Positions 47,196-58,279 of a DNA stretch of 64,000 nucleotides are shown here, piece by piece. Within the stretch, counting starts at the first letter, position 1. Each line of letters begins with the position of its first letter. This stretch comes from Paraspadella gotoi (Eukaryota; Chaetognatha), in NCBI GenBank assembly GCA_051294375.1, contig CM119263.1:30257376-30321375 (forward strand), given 5' to 3'. Under the pieces are notes generated by a model. The model searched no databases, was not told the origin of the DNA, and saw nothing but the letters and a program-made list of their open reading frames with translations. Both the position numbers and the translations under genes were made by a program.

Positions 47196-50100
47196 TCACA
47201 AAAATGGCTCGATGTTGATCTCCATCGCGGAGACGGGAAGAAGAAGATCGAAGGAGGCAATTACATCCGGGTGGAGGACGCCGAGTCGACCCACGGAATT
47301 TCCGGCGACGAGAATGTCGGCGCATCGTCCGGGAAAGAAGGTTGAGTCGTCGACGGGGGAAATGGAGTAACCAGCTGGGGTTTTGTAGGGGACGTTGAGG
47401 AGCTGGGGGGTAGACGGGGGAGAATCTAGATTGTTAAAATATGTTTTTAAAAATCGATTTGGTTTATAACTTTCTTACGAAGAAATGACACAGGAATTGA
47501 CACGTTCATTTTACAGGTAACATTCATTCTTTAAAATTGAACAATTTAACAATTGTCCGACGTCTCACCTGCATGACCCTGTCCATGAGACCGTGGACGA
47601 TCTCGAATCCGGAAGTCTTGGCCATGAAGACGGCGCAGAGGCGTCGCTCGTTTTTCGCTCCGACGTCGCGACTCGCGTCTTTGACGACGATGTCCGAGAT
47701 CTCGAAGAGTTTGAGCGGAAGTGGGAGGCGACGGTTGGCGGCGAGGGTGCGGAGGATGCCGGGGAGGAGGCGGGTGCGGGCCACCTGGAAGAGGTTGAAG
47801 GGGAAAGGCAAAACGTTCAAACCTAATCTACATAACCGGTAAATTTCTGACTAATTTCAATTACTTTTAACTATAAAACTACTACACTTCAATCGAGCTG
47901 TTCCGCAGTCGTAGGAGACCTAAAACAGAAGAAAACCCGCCACAGCTTTAGCTGAAAATCTCTGGCCAAATTCAAGAGTTCCTAACTTCTTTCTCTAATC
48001 AACAAATCAGATGTCTCAAAAAAATATATTTAATTGCACTGTAAAATGAAAATGAGCTCGATTTCGATCCGAAATGTTTAATGACCTGAAAGTCTTGCGT
48101 CTTGGGATTCCCGATGTGCACGGCACCAGATGTCTCTAATGGTTGCCGCAATTTAGCGGATACGTCATCCCTAAAACACGATGTCGTGCAATAAACAGTA
48201 CAGGATCATCATTATTTAGAAAAATAATCATTAATCACCCACACTTGAGCCGACCTGCTACAGAGCGCGAAGGTGAGCACTTCGCAAAATCCCGAGGCGG
48301 CGATCTCGTGCCTCAACGCGTCCGTCAACTTGTTGAGCGGGAACTGTGCTGCAATTGTGTTGGTATTGGGAATCGTCTTGACGATGTTGTTGTAGCCGAA
48401 GGCGATGGCGACGTCTTCGGCGACGTCGATGGGGTGAATCACGTCCGCGCGGGTGGGCGGCACGAGGACGTCGAGGATCGGGGATCTGGGAACAAATAAA
48501 AGAGAGACAAATAACATTAACAATAACGCGGACAACTCCTCCAACCGACTTACCCCTGATCATCAACCACATCCGTCTTCAAGCACATCCGGGTCAAGAG
48601 ATTCGCCATTCGATCCGCGTCTAAATCGATCCCTATTCGTTTGTTGATGTACGATGGTGAGATTCGCTCGTGGCGGTAGGGAAGAGCTGTGGAAAGTGGA
48701 CAATGGAAAGGTGAAAAGGACATCGTTAATAATAATATACGAAAAGAGCGATAGACGAATTTCAACAATGACTAACAACGACGAGCAAAATAAGAACATT
48801 TACGAACTCCCAACTCCCACCCCATTCACCGGGAAACTCGGTGGTGTTCCCGTCGGCGCCGACGACGACTCCAGGTTCGACGGTGAACTTTCGATCGCAA
48901 TATTCGGAGAACATGGAGACGATAATGTCAAGGACGATCTTGGCTTTGGTCAGATCCGTCGCCGTGCACTCGATGAACACGTTGCGAGTGCCCAAGTGGA
49001 TTCTGGCCAAAGGGAGGCAAGGGGCGGAATTAGATCGGGGGGAAAGAGATGGGAAACGGGGGAAAGGAAAGGGAGGGAGAGAATAAGTGGAAGAGGGAAA
49101 GAACTGACTTGGAATGATTTCCGTTGATGATGGGAGGCATCGAGAGGACGACGCGGTTGGCGTCGTAGATGATGGGGTAGACTGGGGAGTCGCGAATGAT
49201 GGGGAGAAACTGGCGGAGATGGAGATCAGTCGAGTAGAGGCTCATCAACTCCGTCTAGAGGGAAAGTGGAATTTGATGACGTACTTAAGTTTTCATTTTA
49301 GGAAAATTAAGTCAAAGTTTACTAAAGAAAAGTTCAAATAGCTAGTTCAAAGTAAGGGGCAAGACAGCACATTTCTTGAATGAATGGATATTTTTCATAT
49401 TGGTTGTAGCCCGAAATAAAAGGTACAAGAACTAATAAAAGGAGAAAAACTTAAGACAATATTCATGGAAACAATTACAATTACGGCAATGTGCAAATGA
49501 GAAGAAAGCAAACTTACAGCTGTGTATTCCTTGTCCTTATTGAGAGGACAGAATTTGATTTGGTCGGGCGGTCGGGCCTCGTAGGAGAATGGCCCGACGA
49601 GCGTGTCCAAATCGTGAGTCCCGATCGCCACGAGTGATCTTTATGAGAAGGAGAAACTTAGCGGTCACAAAACTCCAGTTAAAGCAGAGTCAATACTCCA
49701 CGTACCGTTTCCTGCAGATGTTCTGATGCAGCTTCTCCTGCAGTTCGATGAAGCTATCGTATCTCTCCTTGGTGAAAGTGACGCCTCTCAGCGTCGCGCA
49801 GACGACGAAGGGACGAATCTGCTTCGTCGAAGGATCGACCTTCATCGTCTGAGAAGATGGAGTAGATACTTTTTCGTAGACCGGGATCGAGGCTTTGTTC
49901 TGAAGACCGGATAGGGTAGTAAAAATTATTATCAATTCAATTACTTGTTTAATCATTAAAACTAACTCACCATGAAGATCAGCAAAGCCCTGACGAGCCC
50001 TTCGAGACACAAAAGGTCGTATCGATTGGCGGGGATATCGATCTTGAAGACGGTTCGTTCCTCGCCCGACTCTTCATTCTTCTCGACGACGACGTCGTCC

Positions 50101-50204
50101 AACTCGAGACCGAAATCGAAGCACAACTGATCAAATTCTTTGTCCGTGAAGCGTCGCCCGAGGGCGTCGAAGAGCCGCTCGCGGCCCAAGGAGATCGTCG
50201 GCAT
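47196..50204 (-). CDS. FARSB: Phenylalanyl-tRNA synthetase beta subunit, cytosolic, 10 exons
   Basis: Charges tRNA-Phe together with the alpha subunit FARSA as a heterotetramer. Exons (approximate): 50204-49971, 49899-49706, 49638-49518, 49254-49109, 49002-48830, 48686-48554, 48485-48243, 48170-48086, 47784-47569, 47402-47196. Phases agree and give 583 residues (589 in human). It starts [19 protein letters not shown]. Landmarks: [40 protein letters not shown], the B3/4 block [20 protein letters not shown], the B5 block [34 protein letters not shown], and the C-terminal [20 protein letters not shown]. The exon 7 donor (GTGTGG read as CAA-GT|GTGGGT) is the only one keeping the frame. Intron 3 has an octamer-type motif next to its donor. 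A hammerhead-bearing inverted repeat lies 120-350 bp upstream of the ATG. Confidence 0.96.
49340..49415 (+). repeat. Dispersed repeat family R1, short fragment
   Basis: Carries the R1 terminal block (GGGGCAAGAcAGC, TTGAATGAATGGATATTTTT, CATATTGGTTGTA) in FARSB intron 3, just beyond exon 4. Confidence 0.65.
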
Positions 50205-50383
50205 CGCGACGAAAATCGAAAGAGTTTGGCGAGTCGGAAAGAGGAATGACTAAAGTTCTCGTTCCACGGAACCGGCTGAGTAACCCGCGTTTATCAATCT
50301 TATGAAGCAAAGGTACAAACAAAATTTTATTGAGATTAAAGACGAAGTCTTTTTACATAAACGATTAATTTTTATTATTTAAC

Positions 50384-50428
50384 AGACATGTTTCGGCTTT
50401 AATGTAAGTCGCCTCACCTTCATCAGCG
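50384..50428 (-). ncRNA. Hammerhead-ribozyme-like motif C
   Basis: On the minus strand CTGATGA (about 50426-50420) is followed by a longer, poorly paired stem II region (AAGGTGAGGCGACTTACATT) and then AAGCC-GAAAC (50394-50390). The short palindrome ACATGT and cleavage triplet GTC follow. The stem II change suggests it is inactive. Confidence 0.45.
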
Positions 50429-50461
50429 CTTTGACAATTTCACATTTTTGGGTGAAATTGT

Positions 50462-50505
50462 CAAAGCGCTGATGAAAGCTTGCATTAAAGCCGAAACATG
50501 TCTGT
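50462..50505 (+). ncRNA. Hammerhead-ribozyme-like motif B
   Basis: CTGATGA (50469-50475), then stem II AGCTT-GCATTA-AAGCC with one mismatch or G-U-type change relative to motif A, then GAAAC (50493-50497). The short stem III ACATGT follows, and the classical cleavage triplet GTC ends at about 50502. Such a stem III is too short for a stable monomer; known relatives are thought to act as dimers. Confidence 0.5.
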
Positions 50506-50816
50506 TAAATAATAAAAATCTATCGTAAAAAGACTTCGCCTTTAATTTCAATAATACCTAAAGACAACGAAAAGAAAGAATATTCGCGAACAAAATCTTG
50601 AAAAAAGAATCGAATTAATTGGCTTTAATTCAAGCGAAGCAATAAATCTATTATCGCCCTATCATTGATTACTGGACTAAAACAATCCGAATAATAAAAA
50701 CAAATACGAAATACATAGAAATATTCTAAGAAAAAATAACAATAACATTTTAATCATAGAAAACAAAACCAAAAAAATATCACGAAGGTAAATATCACAA
50801 TTGCAGGATAATAATG

Positions 50817-53800
50817 TCAGGTCAAGTCTCCCGTGCTGGCGTACAACTGAGCGAGGACCCGGCTGATGACTGGCCCCAACTTCCGACCCAGGACGCCACA
50901 CTTAATGTCCTTCAAGAGATTCTCGCGACTCTCTGCTGTCGGGAGGGCGTCGTAGGCGCGCATGAGGAGTTCCGGCGTAGGGTAAGTCTGGAGAAAGTGG
51001 ACGGACAGTTGGAAAGTATTTTAATTAATTGATTTCTCCCTGACTCTATCCTATCTCTATCTCCTATCTCTATCCTATTCATTGCGTTGATTCACAGATT
51101 CCTCTTACCTGGACGATAGCATAAGCTTTTACGCCCGAGATTCCCGACAGAACCATGAGCTGCTTGGCGAAGAGCTCCTTCGCTGAAATGGCGCCGTTTT
51201 TCTGGCAAGCTCGTTGAAACTCGGCGAAGGCGACGCCGTCGAGGATAGGCGCGTCCAGAGAGAAGGCGTCGTCGTGACTGTTGTCTTTGTCGCGCGAGAT
51301 GGCGCGCAGAGTTTTGGAGGCGTAGACGCTACTGAGGTAACGCGTCATGAGGGAGAGATAAGCGGCGACGTCTTTGGGGTCACGACAGTGGACTACGTGG
51401 AAACCGTCGATGATTTGCGTGTTGGAGATGGCCTGGAATAAGGGAGGGCGGAGGGCCGTTTAATCTAATTTGCATATTACAGTGATTAAACCATTAAAAG
51501 AAATAGTTTTATATCAATTTTTTTTTACTTATTTTTGTCCAATTCAATTTGGATCCTCATTACATTTTCATATTTAAATCATAAACTCGCGCATTGAAAG
51601 ATTAAAATAAAAAGATCCAGAAAACTATTAAAACTAATTCGAGTCAATCGTATTATATGAATATTGCGAAGTCTTAATTCTATTTTTAACTGTAAATGTA
51701 ATATAACCTCGAGTCGTTTATTTCTGGTATATTTTCGTTAAACGATAATAATAAAAACATTTAGAATAATCAAAATAAAGTTTTCTTTAATGTTCGTTTG
51801 GCGATCCAAGTCAAGAGCGTTTCTAAAAAAATACTTTCATAGTAGAAACAGACGCTCGACTTTGTTGTCATAAAAAATCATAAAATATTTTTTTACAGAT
51901 AACACTCGAGGATATATATATATATATTATGAAAATTTGCAAATTACTTGTTTGCACTATATTTCATTTTCATATTTTATGAAGATTTAGTATTTAATCT
52001 ATACTATTTAAACAAATATATATTGCTTTCTTTTTTAAAAATGTTTTATTTATCTATATATTCAATTTGGGAAGGGAAAGTCAGTGTTGTCTTCTGGAAA
52101 TAGAGGGATCATCTATACAAACAAAAGGTTAGATTACTATCTGTCCTAGTTTTCTAATAGATATCACACATCATTTTTGTTAGAAAGTCATTAATGAAAA
52201 ATCATAATATCTAAAAGGCTGAACAGAAAGGGGTATGAATGGATAATTTTTTTAGGGGGGCCAACGTTATATATGATTTTTTTTACAAATAGGGATAAGA
52301 CTACTATGTAGAATTGTATGTTTGATAGGGATACATACTGGGGGAAAGGTCTATAGGGGCACCTTTATGTTATGAATATAATTTTAAAATGCTTTAATTA
52401 TTTATTTTTTGAATATTTTTTATTTTTTATGTTTATACAATGGGAAGGTCATCAGTTGGGAACCTATACCCTTCATGGATTTCGGCTCTTTAATCCCAAT
52501 ATCCAGGTATAGGCGAGCCATCACCAAATGGTGATCCTTATATATATATATTATATATTTTGACTAATAACTCTGCCCAATTCCCAACCTGTCTCAAGCT
52601 AGCGACGGGCAGCGACCCTGGCTTTCGTCTGAACTCCTCGATGAGATAGATGATCCTCTTGAGACCCGACGCCCTCAGGCGGTGCTTCTGTTCGCGGAAT
52701 CGCCCGTCGACGATGGAGGAGGAGAGGTCGTCCATTCGTTTTCGTTCGATGATGAAGTCGAGGACGATTTCGCGGGGATTGACTGGTGAAGAGGTGATGG
52801 TGATGGGGGAAGGGGGTAGAGGATGGTTGATGGGGAAGGGGGGGTTAGGAGATATGGAAGGGTGATGTGGGAAGCGTGATGTGGGAAGGAGGATTGGTGA
52901 AGAGGTTAAGGGGGATGGGCGATGGGGCAAAGGATTAAGAGGGAATTAACCAACGAACACTTGATCTTTATCCTTTATGGCTCATTCGTCTCTCCCAGTT
53001 TTTTAAATTTTCACCCAATTATGTTACTACACCTTACATTCACAACCCCAAAGAAATTACATATCAACTCATTCAATGAATTAACTATCTGGCCCCTAGG
53101 ATATTGTTAGAGGTCGGTTAGAGGTCGGTTCAGGTCTCCAGCCCTCTTATAAGATGAAAATATAGCAAGGAAGTTTCCAATAAAGTAATAGATTAGTAAT
53201 AGATCCGCACTAACATCAAGATTAAAGAGTAAACTTACTCGATCTTCCTCGTTCCCTCGCGATCCAGAGGAAATCCCCGACGGCCAAACGTCTCGTCTCG
53301 TAGACGACGCCGTTGCGAGACAAATCCGAAGAACAGGCAACCTTAAAGTTAAAACAAGTTAAAACTTGAGTCCCTTCCAGGCTCCTTTTAATTCTCCTTC
53401 TCTCACCCCACCCCACCCATCCCACCTCCCCCGTGTCTACGAGAAGCACGAGATCGAATTCGCCGGAACGAAGAACGAATTGCGGCGCCGGACCGGATGT
53501 AGGCGTGTCTCTCGTACGCATTTCGGCCACCGCGTCATCGACGCTTCTACAAAAGAAATTTAAATAATAAAGCATTTTCTATTGCAGGATAAAATTAGGA
53601 TTTAATCTTGGTTTACATGCGACGAGAGGTTCCTTTAATATTCGCCGAGGCCTGAGGCGAAACCGTCTCTGGAGCCGGCGTCGTACACGTCATTGATTTG
53701 GGATTTTTCTCAATTACCACGTTGATGGTCGACCCAGGAGTCGAATCCGACGTATCGTTAAGATTCTTTTTTCCCGGTTTGGCTTTTTTCCTCATAGTCT

Positions 53801-56194
53801 TCATCTTCATAACCTCCGACAGAATTTCTCCATCGTCATCCATCAAGCCACCCACCCTTCCTCCTCTCGCCATCTCTGGACAATCTTCGTCCTTCAAAAA
53901 GGCGACGACGAATTCCCCGCCTTCTCCGCTCCGCCCTCTATGTTCTTCCTCGACGAACCACTTCCCGCTCCATTTCAAATCTTTTCTTCGACTCTTGACG
54001 AGAAACGTGACTCCGACGTCGGCGTCGAATCCAACCACAGCTGAGTCTTTGGAGAGGACGTCGTTTCCCGCCGCGTCCACGTAGACGAATGATAAGGGGG
54101 CGTGGCTGCTGTTGTCGCTCACTTGGTCATTCGTACTCGAGGTAGGAAAAGGGTCAATAGATTGGTCGAAACCTTCCATGCTTATCCCATTTTTCTCGCT
54201 CCGACTTTCGACTTTGTTACAAACGACGACATCGTCTTCTTCGTCGCTGGAAATTTCGATGGAGATGTCGTGAAATTGGTTTTTCTTTTTCACCGATGAG
54301 ATTTCAGGATTCGGGATTCGAGCGATGGACGAATACAACTTCGCTAACCCTTTGATGTTGTTGTTATCGTCGTCAACGTTCTCTACAGCAGCCCTCCCGC
54401 CGCCTACTAAGTCCTCGTCGGCCGCCTTCAGCCGCGCGGCCAACTCTCTTCCCGCCAGCGTCAGGCTGTATTGAGCCGGGCTGCTCCTCTTTACCACCAA
54501 CTCCTTGGTCAAGAGTGTCGACATGGAAGACCAGGCCGAGTAGAACGAGTCCACGTCGTCGGGTTTGAAAAAGGAGGCGTCACAAAGAGGCTGCGCCAAT
54601 TTCATCAGGCGCCGTTTGGAGAGATGAAATGGTTTCGTCGGCGGCGCTGGCGCGTCGGAGTTTTCGGCGCTGCAAGTGCGATGGTAAAGCGCCAGCAGCA
54701 GTGCGTAGGCGCCGCCGCGGCGCGAGGGAACGTAATCGCGAGAAGCTGAGGTGGGTCGCCGACGCGGCTTTTTGCCGGGCGGCGACCCTGGATCGGGAAT
54801 TGACAGCGTGGGAGGCGAGATCTGCGGCGCTGACGGGGCGTTCGAAGGGCTTAACGGGGCCGTTCGTTTTCTTCCTGTGGCGCAGCTTAGAACTGGTGCC
54901 GATGGGTTCGGGTCGGCGTTCTCCGCCAGCCAAGATCGGTGCTCCTGGAGTCGTTCGTCAAGCATCTTACAAGTCTTGGGTCCGAAGTTCTCGAGTATGG
55001 CGCAGGACTGACCGCAGGCAAGGACTGCCGGGTATTTCTTGAGGGATTTTATGGCCTTTAAAGGAGAAGCGATGGAATGAGGGAAAAAAACATAAGGGAG
55101 AGACAGAGAGATTAGAAAATATCCCCATTGACCTTATTGATTTGTCGTTCTCGAAGACGAGTGTCCAAAACACAAGTACCAAACAGTTTCTACAAACAGA
55201 AACATTGGGTTGCAGGTTTTCATTTTGATATACCCCTTCAGTGCACACAACATATCCAATAAATCGCGATTGCTGCCGGCTTAATAGAAGGGGCTTAAGA
55301 TAGGACCTCAAGTTAGATCGAGCATAAAACTTACCTTTAAATGATGTAAGGGAGATATGGGGTGAACAAAATCGGGAGGCGAAGGGTAAAAGAAAAAACA
55401 TAAAATGAAATGTTAAATTAAATAATAAACATTAAACATATAAACATTTAAAACTTAATTCATCCTGTCCAAAACAAAAGTACCAAATAGTTTCTACAAA
55501 AAGAAACTTTGGGTTGCAGGTTTTCATTTTGATATACCCCTTCAGTGCACACAACAAATGCAATAAATAGCGATTGCTGCCGGCTTAATAGAAGGGGCTT
55601 AAAATAGGACTTCAAGTTAGATTGAGCATAAAACTTACCTTTAAATGATGTAAGGGGGATGATATGGGATAAACAAAATCGGGAGGCGAAGGGTAAAAGA
55701 AAAAAAAGAAAAATGAAATGTTAAATTACATAGTAAACATTCCATTAAGCATATTTAAACATTTAAAATTCAATTCATCCTGTCCAAAACAAAAGTACCA
55801 AATAGTTTCTACAAGAAGAAACCTTGGGTTGCAAGTTTCCATTTTAATATACCCCTTCAGTGCACACAGCGAAGGCAGGGAAAAGCGATCGCTGCCGGCT
55901 TAATAGAAGGGGCTAGCCAATAAAAGCCACAATGACGATTATCACTCAGATACACCAACCCCAAAATCAGTTACTCATTTTTACCTTGGTATAAACAAAG
56001 ACCAAGTTCTTGTTGTCCTTGGCCCTGGCTTCTTCCTGCCATTCCTTCAACCATTGAAGGAAGAGAGGATTAGGGTGAGGGAGAATTTTCTTTTTTCTCT
56101 TCCCCTTAAGGGCGACGGGGTCATAAGTAGGAACGGGATTCCATTCTCCCGATCCCCTTTTCTTTTTCTTCTTTTTCCCACGTTTTTCATCCAT
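50817..56194 (-). CDS. MUS81: MUS81 structure-specific endonuclease, 7 exons, with an apparent frameshift
   Basis: XPF-family nuclease that cuts branched DNA with EME1. Exons (approximate): 56194-55985, 55056-53617, 53546-53426, 53341-53239, 52782-52589, 51432-51109, 50987-50817. Exon 1 encodes a basic start and ILPHPNPLFLQWLKEWQEEA. Exon 2 begins AIKSLKKYP, continues to FGPKTCKMLDERLQEHRSW, a winged-helix region (QPARYSL-like SSPAQYSLTLAGRELAARL) and a long disordered acidic insert. Exons 4-5 hold the catalytic core: VGDFLWIARE, then the nuclease signature IIERKRMDDLSSSIVDGRFREQK. Exons 6-7 carry the C-terminal helix-hairpin-helix region. At about 55020-55022 one extra base in an AAA run (TTT on the gene strand) shifts the frame between YPAVL and CGQSCAILENFG. 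Without it all phases agree and the protein is about 853 residues, longer than human (551) because of the exon 2 insert. The first intron holds a tandem triplication. Confidence 0.93.
53050..53220 (-). repeat. Dispersed repeat family R1, partial copy
   Basis: Minus-strand copy in MUS81 intron 4 sharing CTTATAAGAGGGCTGGAG, GGGGCCAGATAGTTAATTCA and TTGAATGAGTTGATA with the family. It contains a local duplication of the decamer AGAGGTCGGTT. Confidence 0.65.
55150..55920 (+). repeat. Tandem triplication in MUS81 intron 1, unit about 305-315 bp
   Basis: TGTCCAAAACA-type starts occur at about 55162, 55466 and 55781. Each is followed by AGTACCAAA, TTTCTACAA, GGGTTGCA and GTGCACAC blocks and then GCTGCCGGCTTAATAGAAGG. 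The third copy is truncated after about 140 bp. Similarity between copies is high, so the expansion is fairly recent. Confidence 0.92.
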
Positions 56195-56546
56195 GAGCTT
56201 TGGGAATTTAGTTATTGTCAATTTATTTTGATTTTAATTGTATTTTAATTTTTATGTTGTTCGAAATGTCTCATTACGAAAATCAAATTCAGATTGAGTT
56301 GGTTTTTTGACTTTTTCGGTCCCTTTAACCGACAACCCATCACATCGTGGGTAAGTCAGAGGAACCAAACAAATCAGGGGCACCCTCGCCGCCCGATCGT
56401 TTCAACTGTACGGAAACAAAAGATTGAAGCTTTTGTCAACTATTTTAATTACGAAACGGAAACAAAAACATCTAGAATTGTAAATTTTTTTTTTAACTGA
56501 AAATTTATCAATACGGAAACTATCTCTGGAGTAAGAAAACTAATGT

Positions 56547-57138
<592 letters not shown>

Positions 57139-57455
57139 GATGAATGTTGTTGTTGTTAACTTTAGGATATGGAAGTCCTCGATGACAGAAATCGCAAACT
57201 CACTTTTAATTCAGACTCTGGAAAAAAAAGTAAAATATAAAAGCAAATGGCAATTTGTATAAAATATATATCATTTTGAGGTAGAGAAGACGGTTCAGAA
57301 AAACTATTCAAAAATATAAAGGTGTAAAAAATGAATATATCACGAGGAAAAGGTTGCCTCTGACTCTGGACGAGGGAAAGACTGTTTGAAAATTGCTGAA
57401 GGATTTGTCAACTTAAACGAACAAAGAATTTAGACCAAATTCATTGGGGAAAGAA

Positions 57456-58181
57456 TCAAAGTTCAGAGTTTTCCACCGCGACCGAAATATCTTTAGGCGG
57501 CGATGTGGCGCTGGCTGCGGAGCACGTAGCGGCGCACGCTGCGCTCTCAAGCCGCGCTTCTCGGAGGATACGGTGCATTTGCGCCGCGTCGACGCTGGAC
57601 ACGGCGGTGCCGGAGGCGGACCCGGGCGCAGTCCCGGAGGTAACAGAAGTGCCGGATTCGGCGACGCTGAAAACGTCGCTGGAGCCGAGATCGGAAGGGG
57701 CGCCGGAAGGGGCGCCGGTAGCTGCGCAAGAGGCGGAAGAGAAGGCGGAGGCCAAGGAAGTGAGCGACGCCGCAGGAGTCAGGGTCATTGAGGTGGAGAC
57801 CGCGCTGTAAAAAGAAAGTGGGGTAAATTAATAGATAATATAATAATATTAAGAAATAATATTTTAACAATAAAAGTTAAAATAAATTAGCCTAATTTAT
57901 TCAAAATCTTTTGAATGTTTCTTACTTGGATTCCTCAGTCGTTGGATGATAACTAGAATTGAATAGAGAATCCTTTTCAATGTTATCCTCGACGATCACT
58001 CTCGGATTCTCCACGCTACGATCGCTTCCACCGCTTCCGCCAGTAGAGACCACCACTGCATCGCTTCCGTCGTCTCCAGGCGGACGCGGTGTTGGCGGAC
58101 AGGCGGGATGCGAGGAGGCAACGGAGGGAAGGGTGGGATGAAAACGTCGTATGTCGAGTCCCTTAAGAAGAAATATATTCT

Positions 58182-58279
<98 letters not shown>

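Larger units (their letters stand above)
50327..50556. mobile_element. Head-to-head hairpin of two hammerhead-bearing element ends
   Basis: Inverted repeat with arms of about 105-117 bp (about 50327-50443 and 50452-50556) and an 8-nt centre. Both arms contain CATTAAAGCCGAAACATGTC and TGTTAAATAATAAAAAT. Their sequences differ between the cores, so the arms are separately diverged copies. The outer ends share AAAGRCGAAGTCTTTTTA. The hairpin lies between FARSB (ATG at 50204) and the MUS81 stop. Confidence 0.85.
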
